Shown here in pieces: positions 1-9,721 of a stretch of 64,000 nt of DNA. Under the pieces are notes generated by a model. The model searched no databases. It was not told the DNA's origin and saw only the letters and a list, made by a program, of their open reading frames with translations. The DNA comes from PALSA-188 sp963720075 (GTDB lineage Bacteria; Acidobacteriota; Terriglobia; Terriglobales; Acidobacteriaceae). Numbering within the stretch: position 1 is the stretch's first letter; every line of letters begins with the position of its first letter. The stretch is taken from NCBI GenBank assembly GCA_963720075.1, contig CAVREG010000014.1, forward strand, positions 1 to 64,000, given 5' to 3'. The position numbers were made by a program, and so were the translations under genes.

Positions 1-2512
1 GTTGCACCCCGTACAACTGACTGCGTAACAGCCTGTTCGCCGCCAGCGAGACCACAGTACCGGTCGCCAGTCCTATCGCTGCCGGGACCATCGCCCGCCG
101 CACGAAAAGTCGTGTAATGTCACCCCGCGTCGCTCCGAGTGCCAGCCGGACGCCAATCTCCTGGGTGCGCTGCGCAGCAAAATACGATACCACTCCATAA
201 ACTCCAACGCTGGCCAGCAGCAATGCAATCCCGGCAAATGACGCAACCACCGCCGCGTTCAGCCGTGGTTGCGCCACAGCATCGCTTAGTAGCTGATCCA
301 TCGTCTCGATCTTGCCTACCGACTGACGCGGATCCGCCTGGTATACCTGCTCGCGGATCGAGTTTGCGAGTTGTTCGCGGCACCTTCGTCCGCACCATAA
401 AGTAGCGATGCCAACCGCCATTGGTGTTCGCAGGCCAGTAGACGGCCGGTCCAGGCTCCGCCGCGATCGCTCCAGATATCCCTCGCACATCGGCAACCAC
501 CCCCACAATCTCGTGCGCCTGGCCATCCACGAGCAGGTGATGTCCGGTTGGATTTCCCTTCGGAATAAACTCCCGCACCAATGCTTCGTTCACCAGTACC
601 GGTGGTACTCTCGAAACCTGGTCCTCTGCGGTAAACGTTCTTCCCTGTCAGCAATGGCGTCCCGATCGCCGCCAGCAGATTCCCGGCGATATTCCGGATT
701 TCCGCGCTGATTGCCGGCTGATTGGCAACTTGCGGCAGCCAGTCCGCGTCGAAGCTGCCGCGCACATGAAAATCGGTCACTGGCGGCGAACTGATCTGCC
801 CCGCAGCCTCTACTCCTGGGAGATTTTCAATTCGTTGTTGCACGTCGTTGTAGAAATTGCGTACCGCTTCCGGCCTCGTGTCCCACGGCAACAACACCCG
901 AACCGTCAGCAGGTGTTCCGGCTCAAATCCCAGTGGCTGCTTCACCAAGTTCCACAGCGACTCCGCCAACAGCGACGCACCAACCAGCAGCACAAGAGAC
1001 AGACCTACCTGCACCCCCACCAGGACGCTGCGCAACCAGTTGCCGGATGATCCTCCGGGGCGTGTCTCACCCTGCTTGAGCGCCGAATGCAACTGCACCT
1101 TCCGTGTTTCCAGCACCGGAATCACTCCGAACACGATTCCAGTTGCCACCGAAACCAGCAGAGCGACCCCAATAACAATCCCGTCCATGTGAATCGTGCC
1201 CGGTTGCCCCAGAATCCCCGGCAGGCTGGTAGCGGCGATGCGAGTCAGCACAAATGCCAGGAGGATTCCCGTACCGCCGCCTGCCAACGCAAGGAGCCCG
1301 CTCTCCACCAATAACTGAAAAGCCACGCGCCGTCCCGAGGCACCCAGCGCCCGCCGCAGAGCAACCTCCCGCTGCCGAGCCGTCGCGCGAGACAAGAGCA
1401 GGTTGGCCACATTGATGCAAGCGATCAGCAGCAGCAGGGCCGACGCGATCAGCAAGGCCACCAGTGCCGGTTCCTCGTTGCCGTACCGGTCCTCGCGCAG
1501 CGTCTCGCTCGTGAACCGCCACGCGCCGTCGCTCGACGGATACTCCCTCCTGAGTTGCTCCCCGATCCGATCCAGATCGCCCTGAGCCTGCGCCAGAGTT
1601 ACGCCCGGCCGCAACCTCCCAAATACAATGATGTTCCGCAGTCCGTCGTCCCGATAATTGCCCCAGTTATTCGGAACAAACTGCGCCGCGTGCCAAAGGT
1701 CCACGCCTCCCGGCGCAGAAAAGTCTCGCGGCATCACGCCCACAATCGTCGCCGTCTGCTGATCCAGCTTCACTTGTTCTCCGATTACGTTCGGATCGCC
1801 TCCAAAAAGCCGCTGCCATCCCGGATAACTCAACACCAAGGTCTGCGGTGCATCCGGCACGTCGTCTTTCGCATTGAATACCCGCCCTAGCATCGGCGCT
1901 GTGGCGAAGACATCCCAGAATCCTGCATTCGCTCCCGCTGCCTTCACGTAGATGGGCAATTTCTTTCCCGCAATCAGGGTGCTCTCGTCGAAGTAAAATA
2001 ACGCCAGACTGGAGAGGCTCCGGTTTCTCGCCTCAATGTCATAGAATCGCGGACCCGTCATCAGCCCCCCAGCCGACCGCCCGGCAATCCGTGTGTCGTG
2101 AATCGCGACAATCCTCTCCGACTGTGGATAGGGCAAGCTTCTGAGCAGCGTCGAATACACTACCGTGAACATCGTTGTCGTCGCCGCAATCCCCAGTGCC
2201 ATCGTCAACACCACGACGAGCGTGAACCCCAGCGAACGCCCTCATCTGTCGTAGCGAAAATCGCATGTCCTGCGCCAGATATTCCAGCAAGGGCAACCCT
2301 TCCTCTGCGTGGTATTGCTCTCGGATCGCCTCCAAGGCGCCAAGTTTCATCCGCGCCTGCCTCCTCGCCTCTTCCTCGCTCATTCCGGCCTGTATATTGG
2401 CTTCCGCCTCGCGCGCTACGTAGTCTTCCAACTCTTCACGCAGCCTTTGATCACCGTGCCGGCCAGTAACAAAATTGCGCAGACGGATCAGGAATCGATT
2501 GAGAGTCTTCAT
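1..2512 (-). pseudogene. ADOP-type MacB/FtsX-like ABC permease, frameshifted and cut by window edge
   Basis: The translated pieces join into one acidobacterial duplicated orphan permease. The start at 2512 (MKTLNRFLIRLRNF) is followed by the family's helical prefix (LREELEDYVAREAEANIQAG). A MacB-type periplasmic domain and FtsX transmembrane blocks follow (ASALLLLIACINVANLLLSR, then a second block near 110-270). The frame changes at about 2230, 610 and 390, so no single frame covers it. The last 45 or so codons lie outside the window. The start overlaps the padR stop as ATGA. ADOP proteins are orphan permeases with no ATPase next to them and of unknown substrate. Whether the shifts are mutations or sequencing errors cannot be told here; the protein sequence between them is well conserved, which favours recent damage or error. 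Confidence 0.85.
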
Positions 2513-2841
2513 GCCAGATCCTCCGCTTTCACCTCGAAGAAGTGGGCGATGATTGCCGCCGTCTGCTCCCAATCGGCTTCTCGGTTTCGAGAAGCTTGCG
2601 ACCCGCGCGGGTGAGCCGATAGAACCGCGCTCGACGATTGTTCTCAGAAGGTCTCCATTCCGATGCGATCGCGCCCTTCTTGCTCTAGTCTCAGAAGGAC
2701 AGGGTAGAGTGTTCCCTGATTGACAAAAAGCTGGTCTCTGCTAATCTGCTCAATTCGCCGTGCAATCCCATAACCATGCAACGGTCCAAGTACATCGAGC
2801 GTCTTGAGTACCATCAGCGCCAGTGTTCCCTGGTTGTACAT
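2509..2841 (-). pseudogene. PadR-family transcriptional regulator, two frameshifts
   Basis: The N-terminal half reads as a PadR winged helix (GTLALMVLKTLDVLGPLHGY, then GTLYPVLLRLEQEG). The wing and tail continue in other frames: SEWRPSENNRRARFYRLTRAG after a shift near 2672, and DWEQTAAIIAHFFEVKAEDL after a shift near 2620. Each shift is one base. The rebuilt protein is about 110 residues, normal for acidobacterial PadR. In this phylum PadR genes commonly sit directly before an ADOP permease, as here, and are thought to control it. The ATG at 2841 is the first start after an in-frame stop 15 bases upstream. The roughly 300 bases upstream to 3137 hold no convincing gene. Confidence 0.85.
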
Positions 2842-3137
2842 CCTTTTTAGGCTTCATATATTAGGTACCACCACCCGACATTTTGGCTACCAACAGGAGA
2901 ATGGCACACTTTCATTGGGAAGGCAACAGGTGCATTTTGTGCAAGAGGAATCAACAATGGAGAAAACATGCGATCTGATCACTGCGAGGATTGGAATAGT
3001 CTTGCGAACGATCATGCGTTTTTATCCCGTGAGCGCTCGTGTCAACCAGGTGGTTAACGACGATGAAGAATGTTCCACAGTGGAACCGGTCCAGACTCAG
3101 AATCAGCTGCTCTTCTAGACGGCGATGTTCATCGTAT

Positions 3138-4313
3138 TCATCCTGCCAGCCGTCGTTCATCATCAAGCTGATCGGCAACCAACTGTCTGGGATTGCCCTC
3201 CGACATTGCTCCATGACACGCTGGAATATGTCCAAAATATCCGTTCCCTCTAATGCTGCGCTTGCACTTTGGGCAAGGTCTAACCACGAGTGCCTGTTTC
3301 TGCGAGGTCTCTACTGGGAAGGTTCGCTGTGTCGCTGTTTCGAGACCATACTCATCAATGAGCCACCTGGCGACAGCTGGATCCATCAGGCCGAAATTTA
3401 ATTCCGATGTGTACTGACGGCAGAATGCCTCGAATGCTCGATCGGTCACCGAGGTATCCATTACCTTGAGCTCCCCGTTAGCGACCCATTTCCCGACTTC
3501 AACAGTCGTGACACCCAAGAGTTTGGCGAGTCGTCCCCACGAGTACCCTTCGTTCTCATTACACACGCCCGCTTCGGTTTTCGCTTCCATTCCTGGTAGG
3601 GCCAGGCCTCCGTGTCTGAGACGGAATTCCGCGAGGGAAATTGCTGAGACGCGCGGGTCCCGGACTCTTAGAAGACCGCTTCCAATCAAACGCTGGAGCC
3701 GGCGATGGCTTATATGTAGAGTCTGCTGGATTCTTCGCAATGACCAGCCGTCCGTAACCCTTGCGCTTATCGCGCGGCCTTTGAGCCGGAAGCGAACTGA
3801 TTGTTCCGAGCGGTTGAGCCTTTTGGCGATCGCTTTGACCGGCTCATAGCCGGCGCGCACAAATAATTCTTCTTCCTCTTCCCTGGTCCAAGGTCGTCGA
3901 TCGCCCTTTTGTTTGTTTGCCCGACTTTTGTCCAACCAACCTTGAGTCCGTGCGAATCTCGACACCGTGTATCCCGCGAGTCCAGGGTAAAGCGCCCTCA
4001 CGGATCTGATCGCTTCCGTCTTTTTTCGGCCTCCAATTCGGTAGCCCTCGCGGAGAATTTCAATCGCGGATTCACTCAAATCGATGGGTGCCGCACTGCT
4101 GCCGCATTCTTTCTCGCGGAGGTGTCGCATGCGGTACCAGACTTGGGCAGGCGGTACCTCAGGCGTGAGCTGCCGCACTCTTTTGATTGCCTCCTGAGTG
4201 CCTCTCCTGCCGTGCCTCATCCCCACAACCAAGATCCGGTCTATCTCCTCGAACCAAGGCAAGGACTGGCTTTGCTTCTTTCTCTCGGGACTTATTCGAT
4301 CTTCCATAAGCAA
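3138..4313 (-). CDS. Multi-HTH DNA-binding protein with Myb/SANT-like repeat and C-terminal zinc finger
   Basis: A 391-residue protein with no family I can name. Residues 141-183 read as a Myb/SANT-like helix-turn-helix (PWTREEEEELFVRAGYEPVK and following). Weaker helical HTH-like segments lie near 82-125, 188-215 and 258-285. The tail carries CxxC at 347-350 and HxxxC at 362-366, suggesting a zinc finger. Start choice: a TTG at 4313 has GAAGGAG seven bases upstream, whereas the ATG at 4307 is 13 bases from that site, so TTG is preferred. It diverges from the sigma-factor gene at 4523 across a roughly 200-base shared promoter region. A regulatory DNA-binding role is inferred only from domain appearance. 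Confidence 0.7.
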   Translation of the reverse strand: MLMEDRISPERKKQSQSLPWFEEIDRILVVGMRHGRRGTQEAIKRVRQLTPEVPPAQVWYRMRHLREKECGSSAAPIDLSESAIEILREGYRIGGRKKTEAIRSVRALYPGLAGYTVSRFARTQGWLDKSRANKQKGDRRPWTREEEEELFVRAGYEPVKAIAKRLNRSEQSVRFRLKGRAISARVTDGWSLRRIQQTLHISHRRLQRLIGSGLLRVRDPRVSAISLAEFRLRHGGLALPGMEAKTEAGVCNENEGYSWGRLAKLLGVTTVEVGKWVANGELKVMDTSVTDRAFEAFCRQYTSELNFGLMDPAVARWLIDEYGLETATQRTFPVETSQKQALVVRPCPKCKRSIRGNGYFGHIPACHGAMSEGNPRQLVADQLDDERRLAG

Positions 4314-4522
4314 ATCGAGGCTCCTTCGGCTCTTGTTTCTGAGAAATCAGAATTGCCCCCATACTGATAAAAGGAACCAAAACAGTACCCAACCTATCGA
4401 AAATATTTTCGCTACTTTCTGCCCTCGGTCGGGTTGGTCTTGACATACCTTTCTGTCGGATGGCAGGCTTGCGTAATTCCTCTGGCCGGGTACCACGCAA
4501 TAGCTGACGTGAGGCGCTTGGT

Positions 4523-5117
4523 ATGCCAGCCCCCGAACCCGGTCCCGAGTGGGTGCTCTCAGGTGCCCACCCTCGTTTAGATCCGGCCACCGAAAGCGAA
4601 CTCTCGAAAGCCGCACGATCAGCGTGGCCGAAAGCGTTGGCTCACGTCCGGCAGGTTCAATCACGAGACCCATTCGATGACGACGGAATCTTGGTAGCCG
4701 AAGTGTGGGAGAGCGTTCTTCAATCTGTTTCCAAAACGCTCGATCGGATGAATGGAAGGCGCGGCGAGATTAAGGATCTGGAGGCTTACCTTCTCGGAAG
4801 CTTCTACCATCGGCTTGGACGTGCTCTCAAGAAGGAAGAACGCCGTGAGGAAATGATTCATCTTGTACCTTCAGCCCTGGAGTTGGACGTTCTTGTCAAA
4901 ACGAGTCACTCAAAGCACCACGACATTGAAGACTCGGCTCATGCTCGACAGATTCTTGATCGGATGGACAAGTGGACCCGCGAGATCTGGGTTGCGCGGG
5001 AGTACGGCTATCCTGGAAGCACATTGGGCACGTTTACGGAATGTCTGCCATTAGCGCCATGCTTCGCTTCCGACGGCGCATGAAGATTTTGCGAGAACGT
5101 CTGTCTCGTGGTAGATG
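4523..5117 (+). pseudogene. Sigma-70-family (ECF-like) sigma factor, one frameshift
   Basis: The first 165 or so residues contain a region-2-like helical segment (FDDDGILVAEVWESVLQSVS, with KDLEAYLLGSFYHRLGRALK). After EYGY near 5012 the frame shifts by one missing base. The next frame gives WKHIGHVYGMSAISAMLRFR and ends RERLSRGR at 5117, a good region 4.2 helix-turn-helix. Rebuilt length is about 198 residues. It precedes a zinc anti-sigma-type membrane protein, so the two are likely a regulatory pair. Reading TAT-CC-TGG as TAT-TCC-TGG would restore the gene, so this may be a sequencing error rather than a dead gene. Confidence 0.7.
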
Positions 5118-5238
5118 AGATACCACTGTGTGTGCTGGACCCTCTTTCAGTTACACTTGGGCTGTTTTTCAGATTGAACTGTTTGCGAGCTGATACTCTC
5201 TGAGCAGCGAAAGCCAATCCAACGCGGCGGACAAGCGC

Positions 5239-5868
5239 TTGCTTGAAATTCTCCGGCAGGGCTTGGCGACGGAATTCCCTAATCCCGAGAGAATCGGCTG
5301 TCCGGGGAGTTCTCTACTCAAGGGCATTGCAAAAGGAAAGGTTTCGCTCACCGAAGTAGAGCCTTGGCTCGATCACCTCGGCTCATGCAGCCCGTGCTTC
5401 CGGGAATTCAAAGAGTTTCGCCGGCAATCCGCGATACAGCGTCGACGTGTGCTGACTCTGGTGGCCACTGCTGCTTTGCTGCTTTTCGCTGTGGGGGGAT
5501 GGTTGTGGGTGCGGGCTCGACACTCGGTACAAACGACTGAGACCGCTGTTTTGGATCTTCGTGAGCGGTCAGTGGCTCGCGGGCAGAACCCATCTGACAC
5601 GGGTCAGCCGCCTTTGGAGATTCCTCGAACGACGAAGCACCTGGTTCTTGAGCTTCCAATTGGGAGCAAGGAAGGCCCCTACGATGTCGGGCTGATCACT
5701 GCCAGCGGCGACGAGCTCTTGCGCGCGACGGGGACCGCGGAATTGCGTGATCACATTACCCGTCTGCGGGTCGATGTTGACCTCGGAAGTGTGCGAGCCG
5801 GCGCATATTCTCTTGGGATTCGACAACCTGGTCTTGAGTGGACCCGATATCCCATCCGTGTCTTTTGA
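5239..5868 (+). CDS. Zinc anti-sigma-type single-pass membrane protein
   Basis: A 209-residue protein. Near the N-terminus is an HxxxCxxC motif (H46, C50, C53 in HLGSCSPCF), the signature of zinc-binding anti-sigma domains. A basic stretch and one transmembrane helix follow (VLTLVATAALLLFAVGGWLW, about residues 70-90). The remainder is an outside domain of about 120 residues. The gene lies 120 bases after the sigma-factor gene on the same strand, consistent with a sigma/anti-sigma pair. The TTG start is not convincing: the frame stays open upstream to a stop at 5191 without an ATG, so the true start may be lost in an indel. Confidence 0.6.
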   Translation: MLEILRQGLATEFPNPERIGCPGSSLLKGIAKGKVSLTEVEPWLDHLGSCSPCFREFKEFRRQSAIQRRRVLTLVATAALLLFAVGGWLWVRARHSVQTTETAVLDLRERSVARGQNPSDTGQPPLEIPRTTKHLVLELPIGSKEGPYDVGLITASGDELLRATGTAELRDHITRLRVDVDLGSVRAGAYSLGIRQPGLEWTRYPIRVF

Positions 5869-5978
5869 CCCGATGGCGGCGACGGCTGGCTTGAAGCGTC
5901 GACCAATTTCCCACGAGGCTGTTTGTTCGGTGACGACTAAATACCGGCTGCGTTGGACGCGAGCCAGCAGCGTTTTCT

Positions 5979-6677
5979 TCAGACACTTTTCGCCTTAACA
6001 GTCTTCGCCGCTGCAATGATTTGGTCGATTATTGCGCGAACTTGGGGTACGACCGTCCTTTCCTTGCCTAGGAGCAACATTTTATGGAGAAATTGAACTA
6101 AGTCTATTAAGCAACGCTCCTCGCCGAGGAGCGCTGCATCAGCGGAAGGCCTGACGAATCGAACTTCCGCTCCTGAAAATCGGCAATAGGGATTGAAGCA
6201 TGCAGAGTTTGGATGCGAGTGTTCGCTCAACAAGGCATAGCTGTCACCGACATCACTGGCCCCGTAGGTCTGTATCTGGTACTCCGCATACGCGGCGAGA
6301 GACTTCTTGAGTCGCAACTGGTCGGGCATCTCATCGTAAGGGTAACTAGGCTCGTATTTTTCGCCGTGCTCTTTTACCCAACGGTTAGCCTCCATTACAC
6401 GCGATTGCAGTTGTCCCGCTTCTCCCCATTCCTGCTTCGCTATGTGGTCCCCGAGATTTTTGGACATATAGCACGTATGGGCAGTCCATTCGTAGACATG
6501 CCTGCATGCGACAAATGCGGTAGGAACATTTCCGAGCTTGATTAGATCAACGATTCCACGCAGAACTACTCGCAGATGAGCGATTACGCAATAGTTGTAG
6601 TAATTGGTTCCCCACAAAACCAAATCTTCATTCGGTTTGTCATTTGGCACTGAGGGACGAACGAGGGGCGGCAGCAT
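5979..6677 (-). CDS. Hypothetical protein, DUF5677-like helical family
   Basis: With the ATG at 6677 (GGAG seven bases upstream) the protein has 232 residues; longer forms starting up to 6812 would overlap the divergent gene. Residues 26-70 are helical and rich in aromatics (NYYNYCVIAHLRVVLRGIVD), and residues 146-156 read SYALLSEHSHP. The pattern of an early Arg/Glu helix and a later YxLLSExxHP recalls DUF5677-type proteins often found in defence islands; this is a resemblance by eye. No signal peptide or membrane helix is seen. It diverges from the HEPN-like gene at 6786 and is probably the left part of the island that ends at tRNA-Glu. Confidence 0.5.
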   Translation of the reverse strand: MLPPLVRPSVPNDKPNEDLVLWGTNYYNYCVIAHLRVVLRGIVDLIKLGNVPTAFVACRHVYEWTAHTCYMSKNLGDHIAKQEWGEAGQLQSRVMEANRWVKEHGEKYEPSYPYDEMPDQLRLKKSLAAYAEYQIQTYGASDVGDSYALLSEHSHPNSACFNPYCRFSGAEVRFVRPSADAALLGEERCLIDLVQFLHKMLLLGKERTVVPQVRAIIDQIIAAAKTVKAKSV

Positions 6678-6785
6678 TATCTTCTCCAATCCGTCCGTCA
6701 CTATGGCGAGCAGAGGTATGCAGTTCGTATGCATGCCAAAATTATGCGCACTCTCGGTGGCGAACGCAAGGCGAAGGAGATTACC

Positions 6786-7622
6786 ATGAGATTTGGAGGT
6801 GCTGTGAACCACAGCTTTGAGGAAATCCGGGCCGCGTGTTTAGACCTGCTTTCGGGACGGGAGCGGGGAGCCTACGATCTAACCCAGTATCAAAATTTGC
6901 TTATCGGAGTTGCGCAGGTGTTCGAGCGACGGGAAGGAGGTCAAGGAGGCCGTGCGTACCAGGGAGGTGGAACCTTCGGACCTTCGTTGTCTGCTGAAGA
7001 TAGAGAGTTGTTTCTAGAGGTCTTTTGGACATTATTTCGAGAGGGCATCATTACACTCGGCTTGAACGACTCGAACCGTGAGTTCCCTTTCTTTCGGATA
7101 ACTCAATTCGGCAGCAGGATGATTGCGCACAGGCAGTCGCATTTCTTCCACGACGTTTCTTCCTATGAGCGACTGGTTAGGACCGAGGTTCCAACCATCG
7201 ATGACACGACAGTGCTCTACCTCAAAGAAGCGATGCAGTCCTTCCGGGTAGGGTGCGTCCTTGCTTCGACTGTCATGTTGGGAGTTGCAACCGAGCACAC
7301 CTTTCTCATGTTGCTGGAGAAAATTGACCAAAGCTCATTGCACTCCGCATTGTTCGCAAATGTCGCCAATGAACGGACAATTCTTCACAAGGTGAACAAG
7401 TTCAAAAATATACTGGATCAACAAGGCCGCTCTTTACCCGCAGACGTGCGCGAAGATATCGACACGCATTTCGCCGGTATATTGTCGATAATTCGGACTT
7501 TTAGGAACCAGTCGGGGCATCCCACAGGCAAGATTCCCGACCGCGAGCAGGCCTACGTTCTGTTACAGCTCTTCATCCCTTACTGCAAGAAGATGTACCA
7601 GTTGATGGCGTATTATTCGTGA
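6786..7622 (+). CDS. Hypothetical protein with winged-helix-like region and HEPN-type C-terminal motif
   Basis: The start at 6786 is supported by AAGGAG seven bases upstream and gives 278 residues. Residues 72-112 look like a winged helix (FWTLFREGIITLGLNDSNRE then FFRITQFGSRM). Residues 145-175 (YLKEAMQSFRVGCVLASTVM) resemble DUF4145-like helical bundles. Near the C-terminus R240-N-Q-S-G-H245 fits RxxxxH, the catalytic motif of HEPN ribonucleases, in the usual helix-RN-GHP context. Such proteins are frequent in defence and toxin systems; the activity is inferred. The gene is followed 82 bases later by the AbiGi-like gene on the same strand, so the two may act together. Confidence 0.55.
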   Translation: MRFGGAVNHSFEEIRAACLDLLSGRERGAYDLTQYQNLLIGVAQVFERREGGQGGRAYQGGGTFGPSLSAEDRELFLEVFWTLFREGIITLGLNDSNREFPFFRITQFGSRMIAHRQSHFFHDVSSYERLVRTEVPTIDDTTVLYLKEAMQSFRVGCVLASTVMLGVATEHTFLMLLEKIDQSSLHSALFANVANERTILHKVNKFKNILDQQGRSLPADVREDIDTHFAGILSIIRTFRNQSGHPTGKIPDREQAYVLLQLFIPYCKKMYQLMAYYS

Positions 7623-7704
7623 ACCTTTCCGCCGGCGGAAATGTATTGCTGTCTTGGCAAGGCGTGGCAGTGACGCGAAATCGGCTAGCCGGCAGGAGAC
7701 CATC

Positions 7705-8526
7705 ATGGATCCAATCGTCAGGCAGTCGTTGGTTCGACGATTCTATTTTTCTGAGGCGCTGGCGGTATACGAAAACTTTTACAAGCCGCTGGTCTCCACC
7801 TACAGACCAGCATCGAAGAAACTTGTCGAGCCCGGCCGCCTGGAGGATCGACCACCAACTTGGGTGCCCCTAGTATTTCACTGTACGACTCTTCAGAAAG
7901 CCCGAGAAATATTTAAAGAAGGAATGCTTACACCATCCGAAGGCGGGACTGTCAGTTTCACCGAAATTCCAATTGGTGAACTCGACAGGATGAAATATAG
8001 ACATCGCGAACAAGAGCAAATAGCAATCGGTTTTCCACGCCGCTACATTGAGTCGATTGGACTGACTCCAGTTTTGTACTTAAAGCACAACCCGCTGCTT
8101 CGCGAACTGGTCGAGGAGCTGCGGAGGGATAACGCAGAAAAGTATGAGAGCCTGCGGCCTTTCCTAGACACGAAAGGGGACGTATCAGCCTTCCAGGAGG
8201 TCCGAACAAAGGGCGCTGTTGAGGTCAAGGAGGCGGTTTGGCTCCTTACCACAAAAAAAGATAGTAAGACGCTTCGTCTAACAATTCCTGACGTGAAAAT
8301 CTTTGAGGACAAATTCGGCAAGATTCCCAAATCATATTGGCATCGCTCTCATCAGCTTGGAGTGCTTGCGGAATGGCAATTCATAAGTTGGAAAACGAAG
8401 GAAGCGAGCCTGCCGAGAGACTACGAGTTCATTGGCGAACATTATTGGCGACAAGACGTATTGCAGAGAAAAGAACTAAACGTCACTCTTCCAGCCCATG
8501 AGAAGAAGATCATTTTGAGACGATAA
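7705..8526 (+). CDS. Hypothetical protein resembling AbiGi-type abortive-infection proteins
   Basis: The ATG at 7705 has AGGAG seven bases upstream, giving 273 residues; a longer reading from 7654 lacks that support. Residues 57-126 show an ordered pattern: VFHCTTLQKAREIFKEGMLT, then SFTEIP (84-89), AIGF (107-110) and PVLYL (122-126). This H-[FC]-T ... G-x-L-x-P ... SF-x-[DE]-IP ... IGF ... PVxY layout recalls AbiGi/DUF2971-like proteins of phage-exclusion systems, but I recognise it by motif order only. The C-terminal half is charged and unassigned. It is inside the putative tRNA-Glu island and downstream of the HEPN-like gene. Function unknown. Confidence 0.5.
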   Translation: MDPIVRQSLVRRFYFSEALAVYENFYKPLVSTYRPASKKLVEPGRLEDRPPTWVPLVFHCTTLQKAREIFKEGMLTPSEGGTVSFTEIPIGELDRMKYRHREQEQIAIGFPRRYIESIGLTPVLYLKHNPLLRELVEELRRDNAEKYESLRPFLDTKGDVSAFQEVRTKGAVEVKEAVWLLTTKKDSKTLRLTIPDVKIFEDKFGKIPKSYWHRSHQLGVLAEWQFISWKTKEASLPRDYEFIGEHYWRQDVLQRKELNVTLPAHEKKIILRR

Positions 8527-8549
8527 ACTGGGATCAGGATCGTCAGACG

Positions 8550-8669
8550 TTGGGGCCTTTCCGATTCATCGACGTTGCTCGATTCGTGGCCAAGCTTCTT
8601 GAAGTTGAGGGAGAAGAACTCGATACGGTACTGCAATATCGATTCATCCAAGATGTGGCCAGTATCTGA
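8550..8669 (+). other. Short open frame, possible gene remnant
   Basis: Directly after the AbiGi-like gene a plus frame reads PFRFIDVARFVAKLLEVEGE and continues to VLQYRFIQDVASI before a stop at 8667. It looks protein-like, but the only start is a weak TTG at 8550 with no clear ribosome binding site, and the frame is open back to a stop just inside the previous gene. It may be a small antitoxin-like gene, a frameshifted tail or chance. I do not recognise it. Confidence 0.2.
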
Positions 8670-8763
8670 AGCACTTCCGCTGGCCAACACGTCGACGGAG
8701 ATCACTTCGTTGTTGTGATTACAAAATAGAACCCCCATCTCTATGAGTTACGATGCTAGACAC

Positions 8764-8804
8764 TCACCGAAAAGTTAAACTGAGAGCACTCCGGGTGGTG
8801 ACTC
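8764..8804 (+). repeat. Palindromic repeat, copy 1
   Basis: A 41-base unit shared with 9309-9349. The right 27 bases (8778-8804, AACTGAGAGCACTCCGGGTG onward) match the second copy at 24 of 27 positions; the left part matches at roughly three quarters. The copies are about 545 bases apart in the same orientation. The terminal palindrome is less perfect here than in copy 2. Confidence 0.55.
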
Positions 8805-9308
8805 TGCGCTTGCCTGGGCCCACGATGGGATTGCCGGAGATGCGCGGTCGGGGAGCTACGCGCTACGACGCAACTGGTTGCTCTCTTCTGGCCGATAAGG
8901 AACTGGCTGCGCTTTTCGAAGCCAGTTCGCTAATTCATGTGGGTCGAAACGGATTGCGCCGGCCAATCGAAAAGACGGGAGCTCCCGCCCGCCGCCTGCT
9001 AATGCCATGGTCCATGGCTTCACCTAATTGCACCAAAGACGCCTTTATGCAACCAGCCTCCTCCTTGTCTCCCAGATCCTCAGACTTGGCGAAAATCCTT
9101 CAAAATGGAATAGACGAAGTCTGCGTCAACGTATTCTTCGCGCAACGAGGCGCGGACAGGGAACTCGATGCTCGCAACTATGTTCGTCTTCGTTTCGTCC
9201 GTCTTCCGCGAAACGGCGGCTTCTTTTTCGATCTTCATGTCGCACCTCATGCCGCTGTTTACCGCAATGTTCAGAATCCGTCAAATGGAGTTGATCATCC
9301 CGTCGGAG

Positions 9309-9349
9309 TCACCGGAGTTTTCAACTGAGAACGCTACGGGTGGTGACTC
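9309..9349 (+). repeat. Palindromic repeat, copy 2
   Basis: The unit is bounded by an 8-base inverted repeat (GAGTCACC on the left, GGTGACTC on the right). An inner hairpin GTTTTC-AACT-GAGAAC allows one G-T pair. It could fold as a nested stem-loop in DNA or RNA. It may be a REP-like element or part of an excision or regulatory site of the island; that is inference. Confidence 0.55.
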
Positions 9350-9721
9350 GATCGGCCTTCGCGATAGCACGTTCCAGCTGTGGATGCGCTTACTTCCCGC
9401 AACCAGCGTGGTTCAAAGTGGTTACGAGTAGCACCGAGCGGATGCATGAACCTCCCACTACCTATTTAGCTGACCGGAGTGTGGCGCAATCAAGATGCCA
9501 GCGGCGGCCGTTGACACAGAGCGCTAAACGATGACGCGGCAAGAGGTTACTCAACGCGAATCACACGCTTTGACAAATAGGAGAACGCCACCAGGCAAGC
9601 CCGTTTGACCAATATTTGCTTTCCGCTTAAATAGAACTCGACGATCAGAATGTTGCATATCGGTGGCTTTTCTGATCGCGTTACCGAATGCAGCACGAAA
9701 CTCCGCCAGGATGAGGACCCG

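Larger units (their letters stand above)
8670..9640. other. Gene-poor stretch inside the island
   Basis: No convincing coding region: the longer open frames here are rich in Arg, Pro and Ser, overlap each other on one strand, lack ribosome binding sites and resemble no family. The stretch does contain two related copies of an imperfect palindrome listed separately. It may be decayed island cargo. Confidence 0.5.

Noticed and set aside
2804..3118. Plus-strand open frame of 104 codons between padR and the Myb-like gene
   Set aside because: Overlaps padR, lacks a binding site, and reads as random sequence.
8753..9534. Open frames of 60-190 codons in the island's gene-poor stretch
   Set aside because: Three overlapping frames on the same strand with unnatural Arg/Ser/Pro composition, no ribosome binding sites and no family resemblance.
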